Below, piece after piece: positions 11,590-21,728 of a stretch of 64,000 nt of DNA. A program made the translations under genes and the position numbers. Origin of the DNA: Numida meleagris (lineage: Eukaryota > Chordata > Aves > Galliformes > Numididae); the NCBI RefSeq assembly GCF_002078875.1, contig NC_034411.1, positions 3,933,297 to 3,997,296 on the forward strand, given 5' to 3'. The notes below the pieces were generated by a model that worked only from the letters and a program-made list of their open reading frames with translations, was not told where the DNA came from and made no database searches. Numbering within the stretch: position 1 is the stretch's first letter; the number at the start of each line of letters is the position of its first letter.

Positions 11590-12225
11590 CATAGAATCAT
11601 AGAATGGCTTTGGTTGGAAGGGACCTCAGGGTCAAATTCCAACTTCCTTGCCACAGGCAGGGCCACCAGCCTCTAGATCTGGTACTAGGCCAGGCTGCTC
11701 GGGGTCCCACCCAACCTGGTCTTGAACACCTCCAGGGATGGAGCATCCGCAACCTCTCTGGGCAGCCTGTTCCAGCACCTCACCACTCTCTCTATAAAGA
11801 ACTTCCCCCTGACATCCAATCTAAACCTTCCCTTCTTGAGCTTAAAACCATTCCCCCTTGTCCTGTCACTGTCTACTCTTGCAAAAGGTTAATTCCCCTC
11901 CTTTTTATATTCCCTGTTTAAATACTGGAAGGCTGCAATGAGGTCTGCAGATGGGGCCTCACAAGGGCAGAGCAGAGGGTGACAATCCCCTCCCTCTCCC
12001 TGCTGCCACCCCTCTGTTGATGCAGCCCAGGATACTGTTGGCCTTCTGGGCTGCAAGCACACACTTCTGGCTTGTGTTGAGCTTTTCATCACTCAGGACC
12101 CCCACGTGCTTCTCCAAAGGGCTGCTCTCAAGGAGTTCTCCCAGTCTGTACACGTATCTGAGATTGCCCCAATCCAGGTGCAACACCTTGCACTTGGCCT
12201 TGTTGAACCTCATTTGGTTCATATG
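11590..12225 (-). mobile_element. CR1 LINE, inverted copy, second of three
   Basis: The copy starts with the inverted CR1 tail (TCATAGAATCATAGAATGGC) and runs for about 640 bp. On the minus strand it carries the C-terminal ORF2 region ([10 protein letters not shown], then [13 protein letters not shown] and [14 protein letters not shown]) before the 3'UTR. It ends where AACCAAATGAGGTTCAACAA reads in reverse. It covers the same part of CR1 as the following plus-strand copy, so the two can pair. Confidence 0.92.
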
Positions 12226-13148
12226 GCTGATGATGAGTGGTGTCCCCCAGGGGTCTGTCGTGGGACTGGTGCTCTTCAACATCATCATCAGTGAAAGCGA
12301 TGATGGGCTCAAGTGCAACCTCGGCAAGTTTGCTGATGACACCAAACTGAGGAGTTTGTTTGACGTGTTATAAGGAAGGGGTGCCATCTAGAGAGACAAA
12401 CTCAGAAGGTGGGCCTGTGTGAACCTAATGAAGTTCAACGTAGCAAAGTGCAAGGTTTTGCACTTGGGTCAGAGTAATGCCAGATGCGTATACAGACTGG
12501 GAGAAAAACTCCTTGAGAGTAGTCCTGCAGAGAAGGACCTGGTGGTCCTGGTGGATGAAAAACTGAACATGAGCCAGCTGTATGCTCTTGCAGCTTGGAA
12601 GGCCAATGGTATCCCGAGCTCCATCAGAAGAGGGGCTGGCAGGGACAGGGAGGTGATTGTTCCTCTCCACTCTGCCCTTGTGAGACCCTGTGTGGAGTAC
12701 TGTGTCCAGACCTGGGGCCGCCAGCGCAGAAGAGATGTGGAGCTGTTGAATAGGGTCCAGTAGAGGGCCACTAAGATGCTCAGAGGTCTGGAGCACCTCC
12801 CCTTTGAAGACAGGCTGAGGAAGGTGGACTTGCTCAGCTTGGAGAATGCTCCAAGGAGACCTCATTGCGGCCTTCCAGCACTTGCGGGGAGCTTATAAAC
12901 AGGAGGGGGAGCGACTTTTTACACGGTCTGATAGTGATAGGACAAGAGGGAATGGCTCTAAACTAAAAGAGAGGAGATTTAGGTTAGATGTTAGGCAGAA
13001 ATTCTTCACTCAGAGGGAGGTGAGGCCCTGTCACTGCTGCCAAGAGAGCTGTCGGTGCCCCATCCCTGGAGGTGCCCAACATCAGGTTGGATGGGGCCTG
13101 GGCAGCCTGAGCTGATGGGAGGCAGCCAGCCCACGGCAGGGGGGGTCC
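12226..13148 (+). mobile_element. CR1 LINE, third of three
   Basis: The copy opens at the CR1 block [14 protein letters not shown] with FADDTKL following. It continues through [21 protein letters not shown] and the ORF2 end, then the 3'UTR (GGAATGGCTCTAAACTAAAAG, ATTCTTCACTCAGAGGGAGG). It lacks the final CR1 tail, stopping near CCACGGCAGGGGGGGTCC. Its start overlaps the reverse-transcriptase region already present in the first copy, so copies one and three are separate insertions or a duplication, not one element split by the inverted one. Confidence 0.92.
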
Positions 13149-13757
13149 TTTTTGATATTATTTAGATTGTGTTTTCCAGAGTTTTCCAGACTTAGGAGCT
13201 TCCTGTGATGGAAAGCACAAGGCCAAATATCCCATGAAGTTATGAAGTACAGCCTTCCTGCAGGGGTGTATCAGGTATTTGGCATTTCGATGCAACAGAG
13301 TATCTCTCCTGTGTGCTTATGATGATAAAAAGCAAGTTGAGAGAGAAATTCAAGAAGATTTTGGAAAGATGATGAAACGTGAAAGGAGAACAATAAAAAA
13401 CAAAAATCAGTCACCACCCATTGCTGTATGCTAAAATATAAATCCTTAGGGATTTTGCATCATGTAATGTATAGCAGGCTGTAAAATGAAACTACAACGT
13501 TGGCGGTTTTGTTTTTAAAGCTTCGATAATAAGGTTATTTTTCAAAAATACCGCAGGTCTTTTCTTTCATCTTAGTGGGAAAATTATGTAATTTAAAAGG
13601 GAAGTGTATTAGTTGTGTGAATTTCACTACCCGTCTCTTGCAGTACCACTTAGTTGCACATTTCCAAGGCATCGTACAGGCCGAGCTGCGTATCAGCTGG
13701 CAGTGCTGTTGGGATAATGAAGCTGAGGTCCGTAGGTCTGGAGCCTCAAATTGTTTA
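13149..13757. other. Single-copy AT-rich DNA
   Basis: No repeat, exon or RNA gene was recognised. Confidence 0.4.
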
Positions 13758-13806
13758 AATTGACTTTGGTGGCACAGTGCCAGCTGACACCAGCTGAGAA
13801 TCTGGA
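13758..13806. repeat. Ancient amniote repeat fragment (CCAGCTGA...GAATCTGG type)
   Basis: AATTGACTTTGGTGGCACAG then GACACCAGCTGAGAATCTGG matches the inverted form of an old repeat reading CCAGATTCTCAGCTGGTGTAA, widespread in reptiles and birds. The database name is not known to me. Confidence 0.4.
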
Positions 13807-13811
13807 CAGAA

Positions 13812-13867
13812 CAACTTGTCCAAGGTCACCTCACGCAGCAGAGCAGTGGATTCAGCTCGGGTCTGCA
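13812..13867 (-). repeat. MIR-like ancient SINE core fragment
   Basis: ACTTGTCCAAGGTCACCTCA, then GCAGAGCAGTGGATTCAGCT, matches the reverse complement of the MIR core (TGTGACCTTGGGCAAGT followed upstream by the AGCTCTGCC block). It is short and diverged. Confidence 0.55.
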
Positions 13868-15691
13868 GAATCTCACTTTAGGGTAAGTAAGGAATGCATA
13901 CCGCTTCTTGAAGGGTCCTGCAGTTCTTAAAGCCTTATAAAGAAAGAAGTGTGTTAAAGTCTTCATTCTGGTATGATGTGGAGTGTCTCCTTTTCGTACC
14001 AGGATCTGTGGTTAAAAATAGAAACATTTTTTTTTTCTCTAGCATTATTTATTTCCCTATAAATACTGTGGAAAGTTCCGGTTTGAGATTTCAGTCGGAC
14101 TTGTCTCAAATCTGTTGAAGCGAATGATGGTTTTCTCTATTATTCAAAGGTGGCAAATATCTCATTCTTTGCGACTTCACTTATTTTTGAAATGGGGTTT
14201 TCATTAAATTCTTTTCAAGGGTGTACACAACATGTTTCTTGTTCTGTGCCTTCTGTGTTTCTGAATGCCTGCTTGGCATCAGAAACCATCATCTTCCTCG
14301 TGATGTTTTCTCACTGGTGGAGAGGGAAAGGCCAGAAAAGGCAGGACTGTTGTAGCTTTTGGAGTCCAGAGTTATTCCTTAAAGTCTGGTTAGACTTAAA
14401 TGAGTGGGTTGCTGCACACCTCTACAACACTGTTGTACCATGTTCTTCTCCATCCCTTGCTCAGAGACTCCTGGAGTTGTTGCAAGTCCATGCTGGACCC
14501 ATAGCACTCACAGGTCCCAGGTGGTTTGGGATGCACTCTGCATCCCTGTGGTAGGGCATGGCCCCCAGCTGTGGCACCCCCTGAGAAATCAGGGATATGC
14601 TCTCTTGAGTTGTATGCCTTGGTGAAAAAGCTGATGTGTTCAGCATTGGAAGACTTGTGTGACTGCTGTGTTTGATCAGAAGATAAACTCCTCTGGGGTG
14701 TGATTTTTTCCAGTGTGGTTGATAAACATACAGGTTGGTTCTGTTACGTCAGTGAAGTTGCACAAAAGAGGATTAATTGTGATTGTGCTTCTTCCTTTGC
14801 ATTACCAGGGCTCCTCAGAAAAGAGCCGACACTGATATTTCCAAAATTGCAGAGGAGGGGGTTCCTAGCTTGCATCTAGACAAGGTGATGTGAAAATTTA
14901 CCAAGTGCTTCCTCCTTGTTTCTGGAGATCCTTTTTTTTTGTTTATTTCTTTTTTCCCCCCCACACTCCTTTTTCTTTCTCTGTTGGCCCCTGGATAGTT
15001 TGTTTTTCAATATGCAACATGTTGGTATGAGTGTGGGGGGAGAGAATAAGAGGAATGCATTAAGATGCAGGGTCTGCCAGCAGAGGTGCATGGGATTTAA
15101 TAGTTGGAGGGAGTCCCACTGTTCTTTTACTCAAGTGGGACTGTGGAAAATGACCTTAATGGTACAAAGCAGAGCAAGCAGGACAGTCACTGTGTTCTCC
15201 CTGCTGCGTTTACAAGGATCAGAGCACACGTCGTCCTTGGGGTGGACTGATAGTTAGCACCCCTGTGCTAAGATGAGGTTGGACTTCCCAGCCAGACTGG
15301 TCTGTAGGAGTGCTGTCAGTTGGAGGAGGAAAGGGACAACCTGAGATAGCTCAGTGGTGACACCTGTTGACTGGGAGAACGGCTGTACCGGTGGTGTGAG
15401 GTTAGGAGGACTGTAGGAGGCAGGAAAAACAAGATGTTTTGGTGTGATAAGCCTTGGCTTGTATCAGCAGTGTGAAAGAGGATACAAGACTGTGAAGCGG
15501 TTTTATTAGAGGAACTTGATGTGAGAGGGAAGCTGCATTAGGACAAATCCTTGTCCTTTGAGACAAATGAAGCGGGAGGTTTTACTGTGGCTGATTAAAA
15601 TGTACCTGTCTCCAGTTTTGTGGAGAACATTGGTGGTGATCTTTCCCACCCCACACCTCTTGCATCTCCAGCTGCCCCTTGGCTCTTGCAG

Positions 15692-15728
15692 AAGCTGCCA
15701 GAATTTGCAGACATGCAGAGGGCTGCCT
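15692..15728 (+). other. Candidate 37-nt mini-exon
   Basis: A pyrimidine-rich acceptor (CCCCTTGGCTCTTGCAG, ending 15691) precedes 37 nt. These are followed directly by a near-consensus donor (CCT|GTAAGTATAT, intron from 15729). Both sites are strong by eye and the spacing fits a small exon. The length is not a multiple of three, so it would shift the frame or be non-coding. No homology was recognised. Confidence 0.25.
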
Positions 15729-17436
15729 GTAAGTATATATTTTCCCTTACTGAGTGAATCCTCCCCAGAAAGTACCCCCAGCATAGGCCATGTTGAAGCC
15801 AGAGAAGGCCTGCCCCTACTCTGTCAAATGCTGCTTGTGTAATTGTAGCGTGGCTCTACAAGAGAGTTATTTTTCTGGTAGAGCTAATACCATCCTTTCC
15901 TATTCTGTTGTTTCCCTTTGCAGGTATAACTGCACCTTGAAACTAAGGTCAGCTGTCTTCCGGTGTGCCTCACTACTAAAATGTGTAAGACCATCTTACC
16001 AGGAAAAGCAAAGCTTCTTGTAGAGCTGTTGTCTAAACTTGGCCTTCTGTCCTTTAGCCCAAGTTCCTCATCAGGCAGGTGGCCCAGTAACCATGCTGTT
16101 GTACATTGGCACAACTAAGAGTTTTCTTAGATATGTATTCCAGTACCATCTTTGAGAAGTCATCTGGTCCCTTCTCCCTCCTTAAGTGTAAGTATTTTTA
16201 GGGAAATAAAAAACTGGTTAATGAATGTAAATTCTTCCCCTGGGGCTCCGAGTCTGTCTTTCCTCCCTTGTGAGCTCTGGCCTGTCTGCGATGGCCTTTC
16301 TGGAAGAGTTGGTGGGGATGTGGTGGAAACCAAAGGTTCCCCCTCCTGCTTGGTCTGCAGCCTAATCTTTGTTGCAAGCTGAGGTCGCTATTTCTGCAGT
16401 GTGAATGGCAGCTCAGGGGAGGTCCTGCGCTTTAGGAACCAGATGTTTGCACTCCAGGTTGGCATAGCAGGTCAGCACTGTCTGCAAAGAGGTACTCTTT
16501 CCTCCCTGGTAGTGCTTGCTGCTGTTTAGCTTTGCCTGACAAGTGAAGGAACCTTAGCTGTGGGGCAGGGAGGCCAAAGCAGGCAGCTCTGTGACATAGA
16601 AGGGAAATAGGAATTCACTTTTTTTCCCTTGCCCTGCTTCCTCCTGCTGCCCCAGGGCTGAGCAGATCTCGTGGAAGGGGTTGAATGGAGAAGGCACAAG
16701 CTCTGCTCCTATCTCACTGCATTAGGAAGTAGCTTCAGGGTAGTAATGATGAGCTAGAAAGGAAGCAAAAAGTCATCCTAGATCCTTAGCAAATGTTGCT
16801 TTGATGCTGAGGGTCTCTTCCTTTGATTGACAGTTGAAAAGTCCAAATCAAACTAGGCAAACATGAGAATGCCTTCTGGGGGGATTGGCTCCCATGAAGC
16901 TATTGCAGCCAGCTTGTAAACTCCAGGTCTTTGTGGGCCTGATTTTTCTGTGAGGAGTGGGGTTAATGTGGAGGACCCTGTTTGCTCGCAAGCTCTGCAG
17001 TCACCTGCCATTCGCCCTGCTATCCTTTGAAACCGAGATTCTCAGAGTACTTGGGCCTGTTCCTAGCCTGCTCTTTAAAGGGTTTTTAACTGTCCCTGCT
17101 CAGCTCTGCTCATTGTTACTGATAGCTATGGCTTCTGTCATGGCATTTTGTCCCTCTCTTTCCTGATTACCAGATGTATTTCTAGATACGTTTACTTAAT
17201 AAATATAAGAAAGAGATGTCCTGGGGCTTCTGTATACATTTTTCTGTAATTGAGGTAGGATTAATTGCATGGAATTGTTTTTAAGGGACTCTTATGAGAT
17301 CAGCAGACAGGAGCATGGGATAAAATGTATAATGAATACATTACGTTATAAATAATGGACACAGCCAGTGCACAGGCATCCCTGAAAGGTAATAGCTCTT
17401 TCAATATTTAATTAAGTGGGAACCATAGGGAAAACG

Positions 17437-17482
17437 CTATATGTCACTGAGGTAATTTTCAGCCTGGCTTAGTGACATATAG
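17437..17482. other. Hairpin-forming inverted repeat
   Basis: Bases 17437-17448 (CTATATGTCACT) and 17471-17482 (AGTGACATATAG) are perfect inverted complements separated by 22 nt. The stem can grow by a G-U and an A-U pair. The arms do not match the CR1 or Galluhop ends seen in this window. It could be a structured RNA element or a paired binding site. Confidence 0.5.
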
Positions 17483-19124
17483 ATCACTCTGAATGAGTGC
17501 AGAAACAGACATGCAGCTGGGACCCTATGTAGTCGCAGCTCACGCTAATAGTAGGGAGATATTTGTTGGCTGGAGAGTTGGTTGGAGGGGGTAACACTGA
17601 GGGCTGATCAAAGAGGGGGTGCTGGTGGCAGCTAGAACTAGTGCTTTGCTCCTGTTTTTTTAATCAATTGCTGGTTTAGCAGTATGCTTCTGTCTGTTTT
17701 GTTGGTGTTTCCCATCTCCTCCACACTCATTTCATTATGTTCTTCTCCAGCTCTTACACTGTTTTGCAATTTTACCTCTGCCAGTGCAGCAGGTAGTTAA
17801 ACTGAGAGGCCTCAGTGCCAGGTCCGAGTGATTTGTGATGGTTGCCAAAGCCCACTGTGCCTTCCCACGCATCTCTCCAAGTCTCCCTGTGCTGTTTCCT
17901 GCTTTGTACTTCACTACCTGGCTATCAGTGAGGTTTCCTGAATTTCATGTCATAGAGAGAGGGCTTGTAGAGAACAAATCCAGATTCAGTATTGTACGAC
18001 AGAGGTAAATATGAGAGGTGGTGTATTCTCTGGGGCTGAGACTGTGTCTCCATGTTGGAAAGTGCCTAGTGTGATTCTTTCGGTCTACAGGCAGTAAATA
18101 ATAATGATTAAACAGCGGTTCCAGAGTAATGTAGTGTAGTTGCAGAGGGGCACGAGGGGAAAGGAGCAGTAAGGAAAATGAAGGGGAGAAATGGTCGTCT
18201 TTAACGTGGAAGATGTGTTTGTGTTGAAATGAAGCACAAAAGCTCCCTTTTCACTCTTGCTTTTTTATGCAGGCAGGGCTGCAAAGGTGAGAATAGGATT
18301 AAACTGGGAAAAAAGTTGTGGTTTATTTTCTTTTCTCTCTCACTCTGTTTCTTTTTTTCTGAAAGAGCTGCAGCTTCCTCTTTTCCATATATCTCTATGA
18401 TATTTTCAGACTTAATTTAATTCTACAGAATTAGACTTAGCTAAAAGTTTAAAAGGAAAAACTAAGCCAAACTAAAATATTTGATTCCAAGTTGACTAAA
18501 ACATTTCACCTGACCAAAAACTGTCTTGTTTTCCCCATGTCAGCTCAGAATTAGGTGAGAAATATATAAATGTGCAGGAGGGAGAAGTGAGCGTTCAGCT
18601 CCTAAACAAACAAAAAAATCCCCCCTCCAAACCACCGAGTCTGTACCCTGTCATATGAGTTTAGAATACAACTGATTTTCCACTGCTTTTAGAAGATACA
18701 TCTCCTCCAGGGAATTACGCTCTTACTGTGTGACATTGTCCAAGTGCTACAAGAAAAAAGGATCTGTCTGAGAACAGTGAGCCTCTCAATTACTGCTTTT
18801 TTCTGCCAGATAAAGCTTTGATTTCCAGGTTCAAGCAGCCACACTGTCTTGGAACGTTATAAAAAGTAGCACTGTAACTAACTGGTGGAAAATCAGCTGT
18901 AGGTTATTTTTAAAATCGTTATTGCTAATTTTTCTTTGCTCCCTGTCCTGAGAGAAGAAAACTGTGATGAGTGACTTCACTGATACAGTCATCAGGAATG
19001 ACCTGTGTGACTTGTGGTGTAACCACTTATAAAGTCACTTCAGTAAAATGTATTACTGCTGCTATTCTTGCCCTTTGATTCTTTGCTTCTTACTCTGAAG
19101 GACCTTTTCTTCTGGTTTCACTGA

Positions 19125-19340
19125 GCTTTGGATGAAGCCCAGGTTTTGGACAATGCTCTGGGAAGATTTGGAGCAGCGCTTGTGGATTGCCAGCAGTGGG
19201 GAGAGTTGGTAAATGGAGTCGAGGAGGTGGCCAACGCAAGAAGGGACTTGGAGGAACTTTTAGAAATGCAGAAAAAAGGAGTCACAGGGAATCTGAGCAC
19301 GTGTTGGGATTGTGTGGTGTCCCCTGAGAGAGCAGGGTGA
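19125..19340 (+). other. Unassigned open frame rich in Glu/Leu, possible decayed exon
   Basis: From a stop at 19122 an open frame of about 70 codons has a protein-like composition: ALDEAQVLDNALGRFG near the start, then ELVNGVEEVANARRDLEELL, which would form an amphipathic helix. It has no ATG start and no clear donor, and it ends at a TGA in ordinary sequence. An acceptor-like TTTCACTGAG ends at 19125. It may be an exon, a processed relic of a helical protein, or chance. I do not recognise the protein. Confidence 0.2.
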
Positions 19341-19469
19341 GAATATCACCAATGTTCAGCCCTCTCTGTAAATGGGGAAATGTTAATGAAGTGAAAGGGC
19401 TAGTGGAAGAGTTGGGATGTACCAGAGAAAGGAAACTCAGAGAATCAAGCTAAAAATACAGAGTCCTGT

Positions 19470-19660
19470 TGTATGGATCAGTGGGAAACTCTCACCTTGA
19501 GTATCACGTGTGGTTTAGTGGGGACAGAGGGGAAAGTCCAAGGAAAAATGATGAAAATGATTAGGGGCATGAAAAGATTATGAAAAGAAGAAAAAAAGCA
19601 AAAAAACACTGTTCCTCTTAGAGGGGATCTGTATCATGGGAGAAATGATAGGGAGGCTTA
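19470..19660 (+). repeat. Possible ancient CR1/L3-like LINE fragment
   Basis: TCACCTTGAGTATCACGTGT, then AATGATGAAAATGATTAGGG and GGCATGAAAAGATTATGAAA, follow the order of the old CR1 C-terminal region (leu-glu-tyr block, then a CAAAATGATTAGGGGCATGG-like block). It is much more decayed than the other CR1 copies in this window. Confidence 0.4.
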
Positions 19661-21190
19661 AAAAGTGGTTGTTTTAGGTGCTCTTCCATACTTTCATGTA
19701 AAGCAAGAAGAAGGGAATGGCAAATTTAATGGTCAAACTGGTATGAATAATAAATACAATATAAGTTTCTGAGCAAACTGGTAATGAACAATAAAGGCAA
19801 CCTCAGATAGTGTCATATCCTATGACTGTTTTTGGCACAAGGTACCAAGCTAGTTATCTAAGCTTAAAACTGACGCTGCTGAGGACAGTGAAGAAGTGCA
19901 TGCAGGGATGCATAGGTTCTTGTGGAATCTGTGTACTACCTAGGATATGAATGCTGTGGTTTCTGACGTTGGCCTTAATGTTAGAAGGAGAGTTTTTACT
20001 GAACTGCTTAGCTTGAATCTCTAAAAAGAGTGTGGCGTCGATGCCATGCTTGCCATATACAAGTATTAAAAATGATGGTGGCTTGGCCAGCATGTTTCTC
20101 CTACTCTCCTGTCCCACTTTCTTCCACTCAGACTGATACGCATAGAAATAAAGCTTTGAAATCAGATGGAAGGAACTGGCTGCTCTTCAAAGCCAGGTGT
20201 AGTTGTTTTGGTTTTGCATTTTCCCCGAGGATGCTTTATTTATGGTCTTAGCTGCTGATGATTCTGAAAGGAAACATCTCCCAAATCAGACTGCAAAGAA
20301 AGATAATCCGTTTCTGAAATGCTTATGCAATCCTGAGCTCAGATTACCCTGTGAAAATCCGTGCTGGATCTGATTGCTCTAGCAGAAACCTGGGGCTGTG
20401 GGCTGGGTGGGTGCTCACCTGCTCCCTCACTAATGCTGCTTGCACCTGGTTTGTAGTGTGGGAGCTTGGGCTTGGATGCTCCAGATCTTCACTTCCGCAG
20501 GAATATTTCCCTGTGGTATTCACTGTAGGGAAGTTTCAGGGAGAGGGAGATAATTCAGCTGGTTCAAAATAAAAAACAAAAAAACCCAACCCTCTGAAAA
20601 CCGAAACCGCCACCATCAAAACAATAGATAAAAGGGACAGACGAGAGGAGGGAGGGCAAACGTATTCCAGAAAAGCTGTGCTGTTTTTGGCTTCCACCAG
20701 CAGGATCTAGCAGTTTGCATAGAAAGTAGTTTATTGTCAGCAAGAGACAAGGATAACTGCCAACAATGCAAAGCCATTGGCAGCAAGGCATTATGCTTCC
20801 AAAAGGCCTCGGTGACAGATCTGTCCCTTTGTCTGTCTGCTGCGCCAGCCTCTGCTCTGCCAGCCCTTAGCTGTGCGACCTCCTTGCTTACGGCAGCTTC
20901 ACCTTCATTGTGCTTTGGCACTGGTGGCCAAACCCTCTACTGCAGGTCAGTTTATACATCGTGGTTCAAGTTGTTATCCCAGCTGAACATCATGCCTGAG
21001 TTTCTAATTCTCCTCTGTTCATTTAGGGTTATCTTGTCCTCTGACCTGACCCGCTTTGAAAGAGCAGTGCTGTGATACACTTGTGTTATGGCTTTACACA
21101 TGTGTAGTCGAGGAGGGGTTTCCATGACTTCATTAAACCTCAAGACTCTGATTTTTTCCCCTTACTTACTCCCAAATTTATTTTTTCTCT

Positions 21191-21728
21191 TAGAATCATA
21201 GAATCGTTAAGGTTGGAAAAGACCTCTAAGGTCATCTAGTCCAGCCATCAAGCCAGACCCAGCACGTCCTCCCATGTCCCTCAGTGCCACATCCCCACAG
21301 CTCTGAACACCTTCAGGGACGGTGACCCCACCACTCCCTGGGCAGCCTCTGCCAGTACCTCACCGCTCTGTCTGAGAAGGAATTGTTCCTAACACACAAC
21401 GTGAACCTCCCTGGCACAACGTGAGGCCGTTCCTTCTCATCCTATTGCTGTTACCTGGGAACAGCAGAAGAGCTGTTACCCCATTGCTCAGGTCGTTGCA
21501 GAGAGCGATGAGGTCTCCCCTGAGCCTCCTCTTCTCCACACTGAACACCCCCAGCTCCCTCAGCCGCTCCCCATCACACTTGTGCTCCAGAGCCCTCACA
21601 GCTCCGCTGCCCTTCTCTGGACACGCTCCAGGCCTCGGTGCCTTTCTTGCAGTGAGGGCCCAGCACTGAGCGCAGCACTCGAGGTGCAGCCTCACCAGTG
21701 CCAGTGTGGAGGGATGATTACCTCCCTG
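21191..21728 (-). mobile_element. CR1 LINE 3' portion
   Basis: A full CR1 tail (TAGAATCATAGAATCGTTAA) and 3'UTR (AGTGCCACATCCCCACAGCT, CTCCCTGGGCAGCCTCTGCC) continue into the C-terminal ORF2 region. On the minus strand this reads through [20 protein letters not shown]. It is 5'-truncated and belongs to the same young-looking subfamily as the copies at 35765 and 47278, but in the opposite orientation. Confidence 0.95.

Larger units (their letters stand above)
13886..21190. other. Long single-copy stretch
   Basis: This is the longest run without a recent CR1 copy. It holds the mini-exon candidate at 15692, the hairpin at 17437, an open frame at 19125 and a decayed old CR1 at 19470, all listed separately. 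The rest shows no repeat family, tRNA or convincing exon. A T-rich patch at about 14932-14955 and poly-purine patches near 19585 are simple sequence. Confidence 0.4.

Noticed and set aside
18858..18866. TATAAAAAG, TATA-like
   Set aside because: Isolated in AT-rich DNA with no other promoter motif near it.
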